Positions 55,143 through 63,918 of a DNA stretch of 64,000 nt are shown here, one piece after another (the first letter of the stretch is position 1; the number at the start of each line of letters is the position of its first letter). A model generated the notes under the pieces. That model saw only the letters and a program-made list of their open reading frames with translations. It had not been told where the DNA came from and searched no databases. Source of the stretch: Cloacibacillus evryensis DSM 19522 (GTDB lineage: Bacteria; Synergistota; Synergistia; Synergistales; Synergistaceae); the NCBI RefSeq assembly GCF_000585335.1, contig NZ_KK073872.1:909317-973316 (forward strand), in the 5' to 3' direction. The translations under genes were made by a program, and so were the position numbers.

Positions 55143-56465
55143 ATGGCGGAGACCAGCCTTTTCGAAACCGGCGGAGAGGAAAATATCAGCTTTGAGGTGC
55201 CTCTTGCAGAGCGTATGAGGCCGCGCACCCTCGACGAATACGCGGGGCAGGGGCACATACTGGCTCCGGGAAGGGCCCTGCGCAGTATGCTTGACGGAGG
55301 CAAAGCCCCCAGCTGCATACTCTACGGGCCGCCGGGAGTGGGAAAGACCACGCTGGTCCGCCTCATCGCCCGCGTCACCGGGAGGACGCTGCTTGAGATA
55401 AACGCCGTCAGCGCGAAGGTGGAGACGCTGCGCGACCTGCTTGAGCGCGCGCGGGGAGAAAAAAAGCTCTCCGGACGCTCCGCGATCGCCTTCGTCGATG
55501 AAATATATCACTTTAACAGCAAACAGCAGAACGTTCTGCTCCCGGCCGTCGAGACCGGCGATCTCATCCTTATCGGCACGACGACGGAAAACCCCTGGTT
55601 CGAGATAAACAAGACGCTGCTCTCACGAATGGTCGTCTATACCCTTGAACCGTTAAAGAACGAGGATATCTGCGGGCTGCTCAGGCGCGCGCTGGACGAT
55701 ACGGAACGCGGCCTCGGCCGCTTCGGCGTGCGCGCTGAGACGGAAACAATCGAACGGATCGCCGCGCTCGCCGGAGGCGACGCGCGGCAGGCGCTGACTC
55801 GGCTGGAGGCCTCCGTAACGGCGGCGGCGATGGGCGGCGGCTCGCTGCTTACCGACGAGATCGTCGCCGAGAGCACCGGCGCCGCCACGCAGCGTTACGA
55901 CAGAAATTCCAACGATCACTACGCCGTCATCTCCGCGCTGATAAAGAGCATGCGTGGCTCCGACCCCGACGCCGCGCTTTATTGGCTCGCGCGGATGCTT
56001 GAGGGCGGCGATGATGTCCGTTTCATCACGCGCCGCCTCTGCATATTCGCCGCGGAGGACGTCGGCCTCGCGGACCCGATGGCGCTTGTCGTCACGCAGA
56101 ACGCCGCCGCCGCCGTCGACCGCGTCGGCATGCCTGAGGCGAACCTGATCCTCGGCGAGGCCGTCATCTATCTCGCCTCCGCGCCGAAGAGCAACAGCGC
56201 CTACCTCGCGATCAAAGCGGCGCAGCAGAATGTCCGCGAGGGGAAAATAATGGAGGTCCCGAGCCACCTGCGCAACGACGGTGAGGGATATGTCTATCCG
56301 CATGACAGCCCGAACCACTGGGTGCCGCAGGCCTACATGCCGGAGGTGCGCCGCTTCTACTTCCCCGGCAAACTGGGCGCGGAGGCCAGGATAGAGGATC
56401 GCCTTAAACGCCTGTGGAAGCGCTTCTCAACGGAGGCGGAGGAAAAGCAGGATAAAGAGAAATAG
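55143..56465 (+). CDS. rarA: Replication-associated recombination protein A (AAA+ ATPase)
   Basis: The product has 440 residues. Walker A is YGPPGVGKTTLVRLIA, Walker B FVDEIYHFNSKQQNVLLP (DEVHRFN in E. coli), and sensor regions GTTTENPWFEIN and RFITRRLCIFAAEDVGLADP are typical of RarA/MgsA. It acts at stalled replication forks with single-strand-binding protein. The C-terminal tetramerisation domain is complete. Confidence 0.93.
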   Translation: MAETSLFETGGEENISFEVPLAERMRPRTLDEYAGQGHILAPGRALRSMLDGGKAPSCILYGPPGVGKTTLVRLIARVTGRTLLEINAVSAKVETLRDLLERARGEKKLSGRSAIAFVDEIYHFNSKQQNVLLPAVETGDLILIGTTTENPWFEINKTLLSRMVVYTLEPLKNEDICGLLRRALDDTERGLGRFGVRAETETIERIAALAGGDARQALTRLEASVTAAAMGGGSLLTDEIVAESTGAATQRYDRNSNDHYAVISALIKSMRGSDPDAALYWLARMLEGGDDVRFITRRLCIFAAEDVGLADPMALVVTQNAAAAVDRVGMPEANLILGEAVIYLASAPKSNSAYLAIKAAQQNVREGKIMEVPSHLRNDGEGYVYPHDSPNHWVPQAYMPEVRRFYFPGKLGAEARIEDRLKRLWKRFSTEAEEKQDKEK

Positions 56466-56501
56466 CCTGACGGAGACAGGCTGTCCCACAGCGACATAAA
56501 A

Positions 56502-56528
56502 CGCCCGCATCACACAAAGATGCGGGCG
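56502..56528. terminator. Terminator between rarA and the adenosyltransferase gene
   Basis: CGCCCGCATC pairs with GATGCGGGCG. The minus-strand side is followed by TTTT, and the plus side by GCAGCTTTTG. Confidence 0.78.
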
Positions 56529-56560
56529 CAGCTTTTGCACGGTATCGTTTAGCGGCGAAA

Positions 56561-57067
56561 TCATTTTTTCGCGTCGGCATCTACCTTTAGCGAGAGCAGG
56601 TATATGACGTCGGAGAGCCTGTTGAGAAACTGATACGCCTTTTCCTCTAGTTTGCCGTCGCGAAAGAGTGGGGTCGCTGTGCGCTCGGCGCGGCGCGCGA
56701 TAGTACGGGCCAGATGCAGCGCCGAGCCGCAGCGGGTGTCGCCGGGGCGCACGAAGGTCATGCCGCCCTCGGGCAGAGCCTCCGTAATGCGGGCCGCCAT
56801 GTTCTCTATGATCGCGGGGTCGGGGGCGGGGTAGTCGCATTTGGCGTAATATGCCATAGCCCCGAAAAGATAATCCTCGATAAAATAGATGTCCCGCGCC
56901 GTCTTCTCATCCTCGCAGAAGGCGCGCGCCATTCCCAGCGCCGCCTGGCACTCGTCGATCGTGCCGTAGAGCTCTACCACGCGGTCGTCCTTTGCGATCC
57001 GCTCGCCGTTCGCCAGCGAAGTCGTTCCCTTGTCTCCGCCCTTTGTAATAACGTTGAAGCGCGCCAT
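56561..57067 (-). CDS. Cob(I)alamin adenosyltransferase, PduO type
   Basis: This 168-residue helical bundle has the ATP-binding N-terminal motif TKGGDKGTTSLANGERI, the Arg-rich CGSALHLARTIARRAER and the C-terminal NRLSDVIYLLS, all diagnostic of PduO/MMAB-type adenosyltransferases. It makes adenosylcobalamin, the cofactor of the methylmalonyl-CoA mutase at 4.4 kb. It starts two bases after the stop of the Cys/His-rich gene. Confidence 0.92.
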   Translation of the reverse strand: MARFNVITKGGDKGTTSLANGERIAKDDRVVELYGTIDECQAALGMARAFCEDEKTARDIYFIEDYLFGAMAYYAKCDYPAPDPAIIENMAARITEALPEGGMTFVRPGDTRCGSALHLARTIARRAERTATPLFRDGKLEEKAYQFLNRLSDVIYLLSLKVDADAKK

Positions 57068-57069
57068 TT

Positions 57070-57603
57070 CTAATCCTTACCTCCGTTGTCGTGATGATGG
57101 CCGCCGCCGCAGTCGTCGGTACGGACGCCGGCCTCTTCGTCGCCGCAGCCGCTCGCGCAGGAGTCGCAGTCTCCGCAGTGACAGCCGCATTCATGCTGTG
57201 ATTTGAAGGCCACGCGCAGCGTCGCCTCCATGAAAAACTCCTCCGGCAGGGCCTGGCATACATCGCCGCCGAAACTGGTAAAGGTGCGGCAGGGGAATTC
57301 CTGTCCGCCCGGCGTTTTGCATTCAGCGCAGGGAGTAAAGTCAAGCTCGAGCATCAGCAGATTTTCTATGGGCGTTTCCGGCGTTCCCGCCTCTTCGCAT
57401 TCTATCGTCACCATGTTCGCAGTCATCAGGTTATCCTGTGTAAGCTCGTCCATGATGACCTTGCGCAGTTTGAGCTTGAAGCCGAGCGGAATCAGCTTCG
57501 GAGCCATGCGCGAGCCGAATTTAACCAAGTTGTCCCACGTTTCGGTCCACGGCGCGGGGTCAATATCTTTCATTGTATAATGTGCCAGAGTGATGGTCTT
57601 CAC
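57070..57603 (-). CDS. Cys/His-rich protein of unknown function
   Basis: The product has 177 residues from a GTG at 57603, seven bases after AGGAGG. The main domain has a CxxC (TPCAECKTPGGQEFPC). The tail is strikingly metal-ligand-rich: HECGCHCGDCDSCASGCGDE followed by GGGHHHD. It directly precedes and probably shares a transcript with the cobalamin adenosyltransferase gene. The tail suggests storage or delivery of a metal (zinc or cobalt are candidates), but no family is recognised and this is inference. Confidence 0.65.
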   Translation of the reverse strand: MKTITLAHYTMKDIDPAPWTETWDNLVKFGSRMAPKLIPLGFKLKLRKVIMDELTQDNLMTANMVTIECEEAGTPETPIENLLMLELDFTPCAECKTPGGQEFPCRTFTSFGGDVCQALPEEFFMEATLRVAFKSQHECGCHCGDCDSCASGCGDEEAGVRTDDCGGGHHHDNGGKD

Positions 57604-57785
57604 GTCAAGGCCTCCTGATTGCATATTTTCATATATTATATTATATTCCCGCCGCGCACGGATAAAAATATCTGTTTTTTACGTCTGCGGCGTGGCGGGA
57701 GGTTTGCGGTAAAAGTTTTAGCGCGTGCCGATTAAATTTCCGGTTGCCCTGAACGCCGTCATGTTATAAAATGACTGAGTCCTAA

Positions 57786-57871
57786 GCCGGAGTGGCGGAA
57801 TGGCAGACGCAGCGGACTCAAAATCCGCCGCTCGCAAGGGCGTAGGGGTTCGAGTCCCCTCTCCGGCACCA
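57786..57871 (+). tRNA. tRNA-Leu (CAA)
   Basis: The 86-base class II tRNA has acceptor GCCGGAG/CTCCGGC, anticodon arm with loop CTCAAAA (anticodon CAA), a long variable arm, T-arm GGTTCGAGTCC and encoded CCA. A TATAAA box at 57763-57768 is a probable -10. Confidence 0.97.
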
Positions 57872-57957
57872 GTACTATCAACGATTCCCGCGATACGTTG
57901 GCGTGAATCGTTTTTATTAAGCAGAGTACGTACTCTTTTGTCAGGAGGTGGATCCGC

Positions 57958-58605
57958 TTGAACGCAGGTTATCAGACAATGGGCTGCACCGCTGTAGATT
58001 GTATCTACTCGGGGATAAGGAAGAAAATTATTTCCAAGGAACTGCAAAAGGGGCAGCGGCTGGCGGAGACAGTCATTGCCAAAGAGTTCAACGTCAGCAG
58101 GACCCCCGTGCGGGAGGCAATACGCCGCTTGGCAAATGACGGGCTCGTAAACATAGTACCCGGCTGGGGGGCCCACCTTGTTTCGCCGACAAAGGAAGAG
58201 GTCATCGACACCAGCATGATGCGCCAGGTACTGGAAGAGATCGCTATCAGGAAAGCCGTCCAAGCCGTCACCCCCGTTTATATCTATAAGCTGCAGGAAC
58301 AGATCCTCCTTGAGCAGAAAGCGGCGGCGGAGTGCGACGTTGATGCGTACATCGCCGCAAACAACAATTTTCACTTGGTTATCGCGGAAGCTTCGGGGAG
58401 CAAAACGCTTTTTGAGCTGTTGGAGCATGTGCTTGCCAAAGTAGTAACACATTTACTCTTCTTTGACGATTCCCTGTTTAAATTTGATACTAACCCCACT
58501 CTTAACCAGCACAAGGAGATCGTGAGGGCATTGGAGTCCGGGGACGTGGATTTGTGTGTCAAATTAATAAAGCAGGATATCTATCCCTGGTCATCTGAAC
58601 TATAG
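57958..58605 (+). CDS. GntR-family transcriptional regulator with FCD domain
   Basis: The product has 215 residues from a TTG nine bases after AGGAGG. The winged helix contains AETVIAKEFNVSRTPVREAIRRLANDGLV, and the C-terminal FCD domain has NNFHLVIAEASGS with metal-binding His. It is distinct from the FadR-type regulator at 25.4 kb. A 29-bp element common to the promoters at 58926-58986 and 63919-63981 is its likely operator. A terminator follows at 58684. Confidence 0.9.
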   Translation: MNAGYQTMGCTAVDCIYSGIRKKIISKELQKGQRLAETVIAKEFNVSRTPVREAIRRLANDGLVNIVPGWGAHLVSPTKEEVIDTSMMRQVLEEIAIRKAVQAVTPVYIYKLQEQILLEQKAAAECDVDAYIAANNNFHLVIAEASGSKTLFELLEHVLAKVVTHLLFFDDSLFKFDTNPTLNQHKEIVRALESGDVDLCVKLIKQDIYPWSSEL

Positions 58606-58683
58606 ACATTTTTTGCCAGTCAGATCGATTATTCATAATCTCTTATTTATCACTTTCCCGCTTGAATAAATTTTGCTGTTTCT

Positions 58684-58715
58684 GGGTGTTCCCGCGGGGA
58701 ACATCCAAATTTTTT
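58684..58715 (+). terminator. Rho-independent terminator of the GntR gene
   Basis: GGGTGTTCCC pairs with GGGAACATCC over ten base pairs, three-base loop, then six T. Confidence 0.9.
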
Positions 58716-58925
58716 CCCCGTCATCAATACTGGGCCGTTTTTGTGCCCGCCTGACGGCGCTGTTTTTATCGCTTTCACAACGTTTGCCGTAAATTACCTT
58801 AGCGTTATCAAGAGAAATGCAGCGGTTCCCTCCGGCGGAGGTTTGCCGCGGGTTTCCAATGCCATGCGGAAATGAAAAACGGCGTCGCGCGTTAACGGGG
58901 GCCGCTCGCTGACCTTGCCAATATA
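58716..58925. other. Intergenic region without an intact gene
   Basis: On the minus strand, stop-interrupted stretches such as RDAVFHFRMALETRGKPPPEG have a protein-like composition and may be decayed coding sequence. No family is recognised. Confidence 0.35.
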
Positions 58926-58986
58926 TTGACAAGGACAGAAAAAAGGTATATAACAATTGTGTACTACATGATGAACACGTCCTACA
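58926..58986 (+). promoter_or_regulatory. Promoter and operator of the class III aminotransferase gene
   Basis: TTGACA (58926-58931) and TATAAC (58949-58954) are spaced by 17 bases. Immediately downstream, 58958-58986 is a 29-bp element whose reverse complement matches 21 of 29 positions at 63919-63947. TTGTGTA and TACACAA form its flanks. Confidence 0.78.
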
Positions 58987-59026
58987 CAATCGTATGTCGG
59001 AAATAGTATAGTTGGAGGAATGAAAA

Positions 59027-60379
59027 ATGTATGAATCGTTTGAAAAAAGAAGTGTAAAATCCAAGCAGCTTTTCGATCGGGCAATGAAAGTTTTTGTCGA
59101 AGGCGCCAATTCTCCCTCTCGTGGAATCGCCACCTGCAAACCTTACCCGATCTATGTCCGGGATGGAAAGGGGGGAAGGCTGTTTGACGCGGACGGAAAC
59201 TCATACATAGATCTGATGCTCGGCTTCAGCGCCAATATTATGGGGCATGGGCATCCTAAAATTGTCGAAGCCGTAACACGGGCGATTCAGGGCGGTTCAC
59301 ATTTTGCCGCCTGCACGGAAATCGAGGTGAAGTGCGGCGAGAAATTCCTCAGCATGATAAAGAACGCGGATAAAGTCCGCTTTGGCAATACCGGTACGGA
59401 AGCGGTCATGATGGCGGTCAGGCTCGCCCGCGCGGTAACTGGGAAGAAAAAGATCCTCAAGTTTGAAGGACAGTATCACGGCTGGTATGACGGCCTTTTG
59501 GCAAATTGCCACACTCGCCCGGTAGATACTATGGGGGCGAAGATGGACCCGGTGAAGATGGTCGAAGGGTCCGGTATTCCGCAGGAACACATCGAAAATC
59601 TTGTTATATGCCCGTGGAATGATCTTGAAATCCTTGAGAAAATGGTTAAATGTCACAAACACGAGCTTGCGGCGATAATTACGGAACCCATTATGGCAAA
59701 CGTAGGCGTCATCCTTCCCAAGAAGGGCTACCTGGAAGGGCTTCAGCGGATAGCGAAGGAAAACGATGTTTTATTCATATTGGACGAAGTCGTGACCGGC
59801 TTCCGCTATGGAAACGGCTGTTATCAGGATATGGCGGGTTTGAATCCTGACATTTCCACTTTCGGCAAGGCTCTCGGCGCCGGATTGCCTGTTTCGGCCA
59901 TTGCGGGAAGAGAGGGATACATGCAGGAGATGCAGTGGGGGAAGGCGCTCAGCTACGGCACCTTCAATTCAGCAAGGCTGCCGATGGAAGTATCCTACGT
60001 GAACATGACGGAAATGACAAAGGACGATTGCGCCGGATATAGACATATTCATGAACTGGGGGAAATGCTCATCAACGGTTCAAGGCAGATCATCAAGGAC
60101 CTAGGCATCCCGGTTATCGTACAGGGATACGGGCCTATGCTTCAGTATTATTTCACTGAAAAAGAGGCTATAAATGATGTCAGAGACTACGCCGAGTTTG
60201 CCGATAAGGAGAAGTACCAGACATTTGCCAGAAAGCTGCTTTGCAGGGGGCTTTATGTTACGTCGTCAAACGGATTGCACCACTGTCCCTGCCTGCAGCA
60301 CACGAAGGAAGATTTTGCGGAGGCTCTTAATATAATAGAAGATACGTTCAAGGAGATGAAATCGGAAGGGATTCTCTAG
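59027..60379 (+). CDS. Class III PLP aminotransferase/aminomutase (glutamate-1-semialdehyde aminomutase-like)
   Basis: The product has 450 residues. The fold-type I class III pattern is visible: GLFDADGNSYIDLMLGFSAN-type start (here RLFDADG), RFGNTGTEAVMMAVRLAR, HGWYDG, ILDEVVTGFR, and the PLP lysine in FGKALGAGLP. It resembles HemL-like proteins, but HemL itself would normally sit with haem genes, which are absent. A role in amino acid catabolism (omega-amine or beta-amino acid) is more likely. It has its own operator-bearing promoter and terminator next to a GntR regulator. Confidence 0.87.
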   Translation: MYESFEKRSVKSKQLFDRAMKVFVEGANSPSRGIATCKPYPIYVRDGKGGRLFDADGNSYIDLMLGFSANIMGHGHPKIVEAVTRAIQGGSHFAACTEIEVKCGEKFLSMIKNADKVRFGNTGTEAVMMAVRLARAVTGKKKILKFEGQYHGWYDGLLANCHTRPVDTMGAKMDPVKMVEGSGIPQEHIENLVICPWNDLEILEKMVKCHKHELAAIITEPIMANVGVILPKKGYLEGLQRIAKENDVLFILDEVVTGFRYGNGCYQDMAGLNPDISTFGKALGAGLPVSAIAGREGYMQEMQWGKALSYGTFNSARLPMEVSYVNMTEMTKDDCAGYRHIHELGEMLINGSRQIIKDLGIPVIVQGYGPMLQYYFTEKEAINDVRDYAEFADKEKYQTFARKLLCRGLYVTSSNGLHHCPCLQHTKEDFAEALNIIEDTFKEMKSEGIL

Positions 60380-60435
60380 CGGCTGAAACCAGCGCCGGTA
60401 CGCAGCCTTTTGAAAAATACCACATATCCCCCCGG

Positions 60436-60493
60436 GGAAGCGCAGATCATCAGGAAGCTATGCAGGGCTGAGATATATGCGCTTCCTTTTTTT
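60436..60493 (+). terminator. Rho-independent terminator of the aminotransferase gene
   Basis: GGAAGCGCA (60436-60444) pairs with TGCGCTTCC (60478-60486), followed by seven T. Confidence 0.82.
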
Positions 60494-60531
60494 ATGAGCC
60501 GGTGAAGTGATTCCAGTGCCGCCATTTTTAA

Positions 60532-60564
60532 GGCCTTCCGTTTGTCATGGAAGGCCCTCTTTTT
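60532..60564 (+). terminator. Second terminator-like hairpin
   Basis: GGCCTTCC pairs with GGAAGGCC, followed by CTCTTTTT. Confidence 0.75.
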
Positions 60565-60594
60565 GTTTGATGGAGACTCCGCCTTGCCGCGATA

Positions 60595-60669
60595 TCAGCC
60601 GTAATTCATCAGCATTGCCGAGGTGCCGCCGCCCAGAAGCAGCGCGGACTCAACAAGTCCCTGGAAGAA
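60595..60669 (-). pseudogene. Remnant of a proC-like gene
   Basis: The minus strand encodes FFQGLVESALLLGGGTSAML and four more residues before a stop. The first 13 residues match the C-terminal signature of the intact ProC-like protein at 11820-12638 (FFQGIVESALLLG) except for Leu/Ile. No further ProC sequence is readable on either side, so this is a 25-codon fragment. It lies downstream of the second AGCS gene, a position similar to that of the intact gene in module 1. Confidence 0.7.
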
Positions 60670-60789
60670 TGGTCCTCATGAAACCTGTCTTCATTGTGTT
60701 GCCGCTCCTACATTTTTAATTCTGTTGAGCGGCGCCGCTTCATCGAATGAATGAAAGGGTAAAGAATATATGGCTGTAAACTAAACAAA

Positions 60790-60811
60790 GGGAGAGACGA
60801 TCGCCTCTCCC
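60790..60811 (-). terminator. Terminator of the second dehydrogenase/AGCS operon
   Basis: GGGAGAG pairs with CTCTCCC. On the minus strand TTTGTTT follows. Confidence 0.75.
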
Positions 60812-60872
60812 TATTGCTGCTTTTATAACGCTTTTGCTGCCTCAAGCCGGGAATAGCGATATCAACGCCGTG

Positions 60873-62351
60873 TCACTCCTTAGCCAGCTTGCCTCTGGCT
60901 GCTTCGCGGGCCGCTTTTTCAGGATCGAGGAAATCTGTCTCGAACTCTCTGACCTTTTTGAAGATGACCGGCGAGAGCAGCGTCAAGGCGATGACGTTGA
61001 CATAGACCGGTATCGCGGACTGGATATCAAGGACCATCCAGGCAACTGCCGGGACCGTGCCGTGTGAAAAGAAAAACATCGTGGCGCCGAGCCCGAAGAG
61101 CGGGCCGGTGCAGGTGATGAATTTGACGATCTTCCTGCGGGTTTCGGCGGGCTTGTCTCGTACCATAAAGCCGACGAGAGCTTCAAGGTAGGCATACCAG
61201 CCTGTTGAAGTAGTAAGCGAGAAGATAAATATAAAGATTGCCAGAGCCATCCCGCCGACGGGCCCATATACATGACTGAGCGCTTTCCCGACGGAACCCG
61301 CACCGCCCTCGCCCGCCTGCCACACGCCTGTTATAACGACCATCAAACCGGTGATCGTGCAGACGATTATTGTATCTACGAACACCTCGAATGCGCCCCA
61401 AAGCCCCTGGCGCGCCGGATGGTCGACATCGGCGGCGGCGTGGATGATAGGGGCGCTGCCCCAACCGGCTTCATTGCTGTAAACGCTTCTGGCAACGCCG
61501 ACCTGTAATGTCATGATGATACTGGCTCCGGCAAACCCGCCGACCGCCGCCGTGGGATTGAAGGCATAGTAGAAAATGGATTTGAATGCCTCAATGGTGG
61601 CGGGGATGTCTTTCAGGATAAGGAAGAACGCCACGCCAAAATATGCCACGACCATAAACGGCACCGCGCTCTCGGCAAACTTGATTATACGCTTTATGCC
61701 GCCGAGAATGATGATGAACTGAAGTATCACGTAGATGAAGGAAAAAATGATCGCGCCCGTTGCGGAGAGGTTGAATCCGGCCTGGACGGATTCCGCTACC
61801 ACATAAGGCCCGGGAGTGAAGTAGAAAGCGGAGAGCATCGCCACCGTAAAGACGACGGAAAGGACCTTGCACCACTTCCAGCCCTTCTCTTCGACAAGGC
61901 CCTTCTGAATGTAATATGCAGCGCTCCCGCGCGAAATACCGGTATTGTCTTTCTGTTTATAGGTTTGAGTAAGGACGATCTCGCTCATTTTTGTCGCCAT
62001 GCCGACAAGAGCGCACATCCACATCCAGAATATGGCGCCTGGGCCGCCTATCGCGATGGCGCTGGCGACTCCGGCTATGTTGCCATTGCCGACGGTGCTT
62101 CCGAGAGCCGTGGCAAAAGCGCCGAAGGACGAGACGTTGTTGCTGCTCTCTTTTTTTACCGTATCTTTTTTACGGAAGAGAGTTCCGATCGTGTTGCGCA
62201 TAATATCCCCAAAACGGCGAAACTGGAAGAAACGAAGGCCGATGGTAAGATAGAGCCCCAACACAAGGAACATCACGGCAAAATACTTATTCCATAATAT
62301 CGTCCATGCCACGTATTCAAGCAGATGCTCTATTTGATCCCCGATATTCAT
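60873..62351 (-). CDS. Alanine/glycine:cation symporter (AGCS family), copy 2
   Basis: The product has 492 residues from the ATG at 62351, nine bases after AGGAGG. Motifs are TVGNGNIAGVASAIAIGGPG and YSNEAGWGSAPIIHAAADVDHP. It is a close paralogue of copy 1 (15644-17146) over its full length, including the closing VNVIALTLLSPVIFK and DPEKAAR. It follows the second lysine-dehydrogenase-like gene, repeating the gene order of module 1. Confidence 0.92.
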   Translation of the reverse strand: MNIGDQIEHLLEYVAWTILWNKYFAVMFLVLGLYLTIGLRFFQFRRFGDIMRNTIGTLFRKKDTVKKESSNNVSSFGAFATALGSTVGNGNIAGVASAIAIGGPGAIFWMWMCALVGMATKMSEIVLTQTYKQKDNTGISRGSAAYYIQKGLVEEKGWKWCKVLSVVFTVAMLSAFYFTPGPYVVAESVQAGFNLSATGAIIFSFIYVILQFIIILGGIKRIIKFAESAVPFMVVAYFGVAFFLILKDIPATIEAFKSIFYYAFNPTAAVGGFAGASIIMTLQVGVARSVYSNEAGWGSAPIIHAAADVDHPARQGLWGAFEVFVDTIIVCTITGLMVVITGVWQAGEGGAGSVGKALSHVYGPVGGMALAIFIFIFSLTTSTGWYAYLEALVGFMVRDKPAETRRKIVKFITCTGPLFGLGATMFFFSHGTVPAVAWMVLDIQSAIPVYVNVIALTLLSPVIFKKVREFETDFLDPEKAAREAARGKLAKE

Positions 62352-62680
62352 AAAAATACACCTCCTGATTATTTGTCGAACTGATGGAGCAAAAACAAAT
62401 AACACTGTGAAACAAACTAAATAGGAGCGGGTATGCCGTACCCGCTCCTGTTAAAGCGAGTATGTCAGGTAAGGGGGTATGTATCTGTATTTATGATTAT
62501 TGTAATTTGGTAAATTTTGTTGTTTGGCGGCGGGCCGAATGTGAAATGCCCGATAGGTTTCATTTATGTGCAAGGCTCCCATTCTATTATGCCGCTCAAG
62601 CCGTGGCGTTTATAGTCTCTATTTAGTCTCTTTAGGAAGCCTTGCACAGAATGTTTTAAACTTCAAAGGATCGTGAGGCG
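62352..62680 (-). other. Intergenic region with two inverted repeats
   Basis: AGGAGCGGGTA/TACCCGCTCCT (62426-62452) is a perfect 11-bp hairpin. TGTGCAAGGCT (62567-62577) and AGCCTTGCACA (62638-62648) form an 11-bp stem around about 60 bases. No gene is seen. Neither has a T-run on the minus strand. Confidence 0.55.
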
Positions 62681-63862
62681 TTATTTGTTCTCCCAGAGCT
62701 TTGCGTTCTTTTCGATTTCGACCTTCTCTTTATAGAATATGCCAAGTTTACGCTGCTCTTCCAAAACCCAATCGTAGAATTCGTCGTCCCTGGCGAGCTG
62801 CTCGCAGTTGAGGATGCCCTTGCCTGTAAGTTTGCCGTCAGCGATCGCGCGCGCGAAGATGGCGCATGTCGTGGCCGTCGTCCAGGCCATTGACGTGTAG
62901 CCTGTCTCAGGGATTTCCCTTTGGGCGATCTCAAATGTATAGGTCACTCGATCATTGCCCTTAATGCCTTTTGTAACGATCCTAAGGATGGACATGTCTT
63001 CTTCACCCGGCAGTCTCTGGTATTTCTTACCGAAGATATCCATGAGGATGTCGCGGGGGACCTGATCGACCTTACCGAGCCGGCGTTCTTCCTCGTCAAA
63101 GAGGTCGAGCTCATTGAGGAAGCGCATCTGAGCGGCAATCCCGGGCCAGCGGACAGTGTACGCAGCCATCTCAGGCACATCCTTGAAGCAGCGGAAAAGC
63201 CCGCCGAGTCCGTCGCTGGTGAAACACTCAAGGTCCTTATAGTCCTCGATCTCGAAAGGCATCACTTCGCTGAGGGCGGGTATGCGCTTTGCTTCGCCGC
63301 CGCGAACGACTGTCGCCGGCTGGTTGAACTGGTTGATATTGTCATAAAGCGACCATGTTGTGAAGTAATTGAAGGGAGGACGGGGATTTATGGGAAGGCC
63401 GCCGCCGACATAGAGGTACATTTCCTCGCACTTGTCCAGCCGATAATACCCCCGGCCGGCAAAAAAGCTGCTCATTCCGGGTTCAAAGCCAACCATAGAA
63501 ATGCCAAGCCCGCCTGTGCGGAGGCCTATCTCATGATAAGGAGCGTCGGAACGGCCGTTCATAGCGGAAACGCTGGCGATCTTTTTCCCAAGTTCTATAG
63601 CAAGTTTGGTCACTTTATAACCGATGGTTCCGGGCATAGCCGCGGTGATGATATCGCAGTCCTCAGAAGCCTTGCTTACAACTTCCTTATCGAGAGCAGA
63701 TCCCTTTACTACCTCAACGGAAGGATAAAGTTTTTTTGTTTCTTCCAGATTCTCGTCGCTCATGTCAAGCACGCGGACATCAAAATAAGGAAGCAGATTG
63801 TGAACTACGCAACGACCAACCATACCTGCGCCAATATGAAGTGCCTTTTTCTTTGCTGCCAT
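62681..63862 (-). CDS. Lysine 6-dehydrogenase-like (saccharopine dehydrogenase family) oxidoreductase, copy 2
   Basis: The product has 393 residues, strongly similar to copy 1 at 17319-18497 throughout: ALHIGAGMVGRCVVHN at the nucleotide site, GFEPGMSSFFAGRGYYRLD, and YVGGGLPINPRPPFNYFTTW. AGGAGG precedes the ATG. It is the first gene after a TTGACA/TATTAT promoter carrying a 29-bp element unlike the FadR-type site of copy 1, so the two copies are probably expressed under different conditions. Product and substrate as for copy 1, unproven. Confidence 0.75.
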   Translation of the reverse strand: MAAKKKALHIGAGMVGRCVVHNLLPYFDVRVLDMSDENLEETKKLYPSVEVVKGSALDKEVVSKASEDCDIITAAMPGTIGYKVTKLAIELGKKIASVSAMNGRSDAPYHEIGLRTGGLGISMVGFEPGMSSFFAGRGYYRLDKCEEMYLYVGGGLPINPRPPFNYFTTWSLYDNINQFNQPATVVRGGEAKRIPALSEVMPFEIEDYKDLECFTSDGLGGLFRCFKDVPEMAAYTVRWPGIAAQMRFLNELDLFDEEERRLGKVDQVPRDILMDIFGKKYQRLPGEEDMSILRIVTKGIKGNDRVTYTFEIAQREIPETGYTSMAWTTATTCAIFARAIADGKLTGKGILNCEQLARDDEFYDWVLEEQRKLGIFYKEKVEIEKNAKLWENK

Positions 63863-63918
63863 GTTTCTTCCTCCTCACAGATTTTTTAATAGCGTCAATC
63901 AATAAAAATATTGCTACC

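Noticed and set aside
59027-60379. Authentic HemL of haem biosynthesis
   Set aside because: No other haem gene is near, and context (GntR regulator, amino acid genes) points to catabolism. The family name alone is kept.
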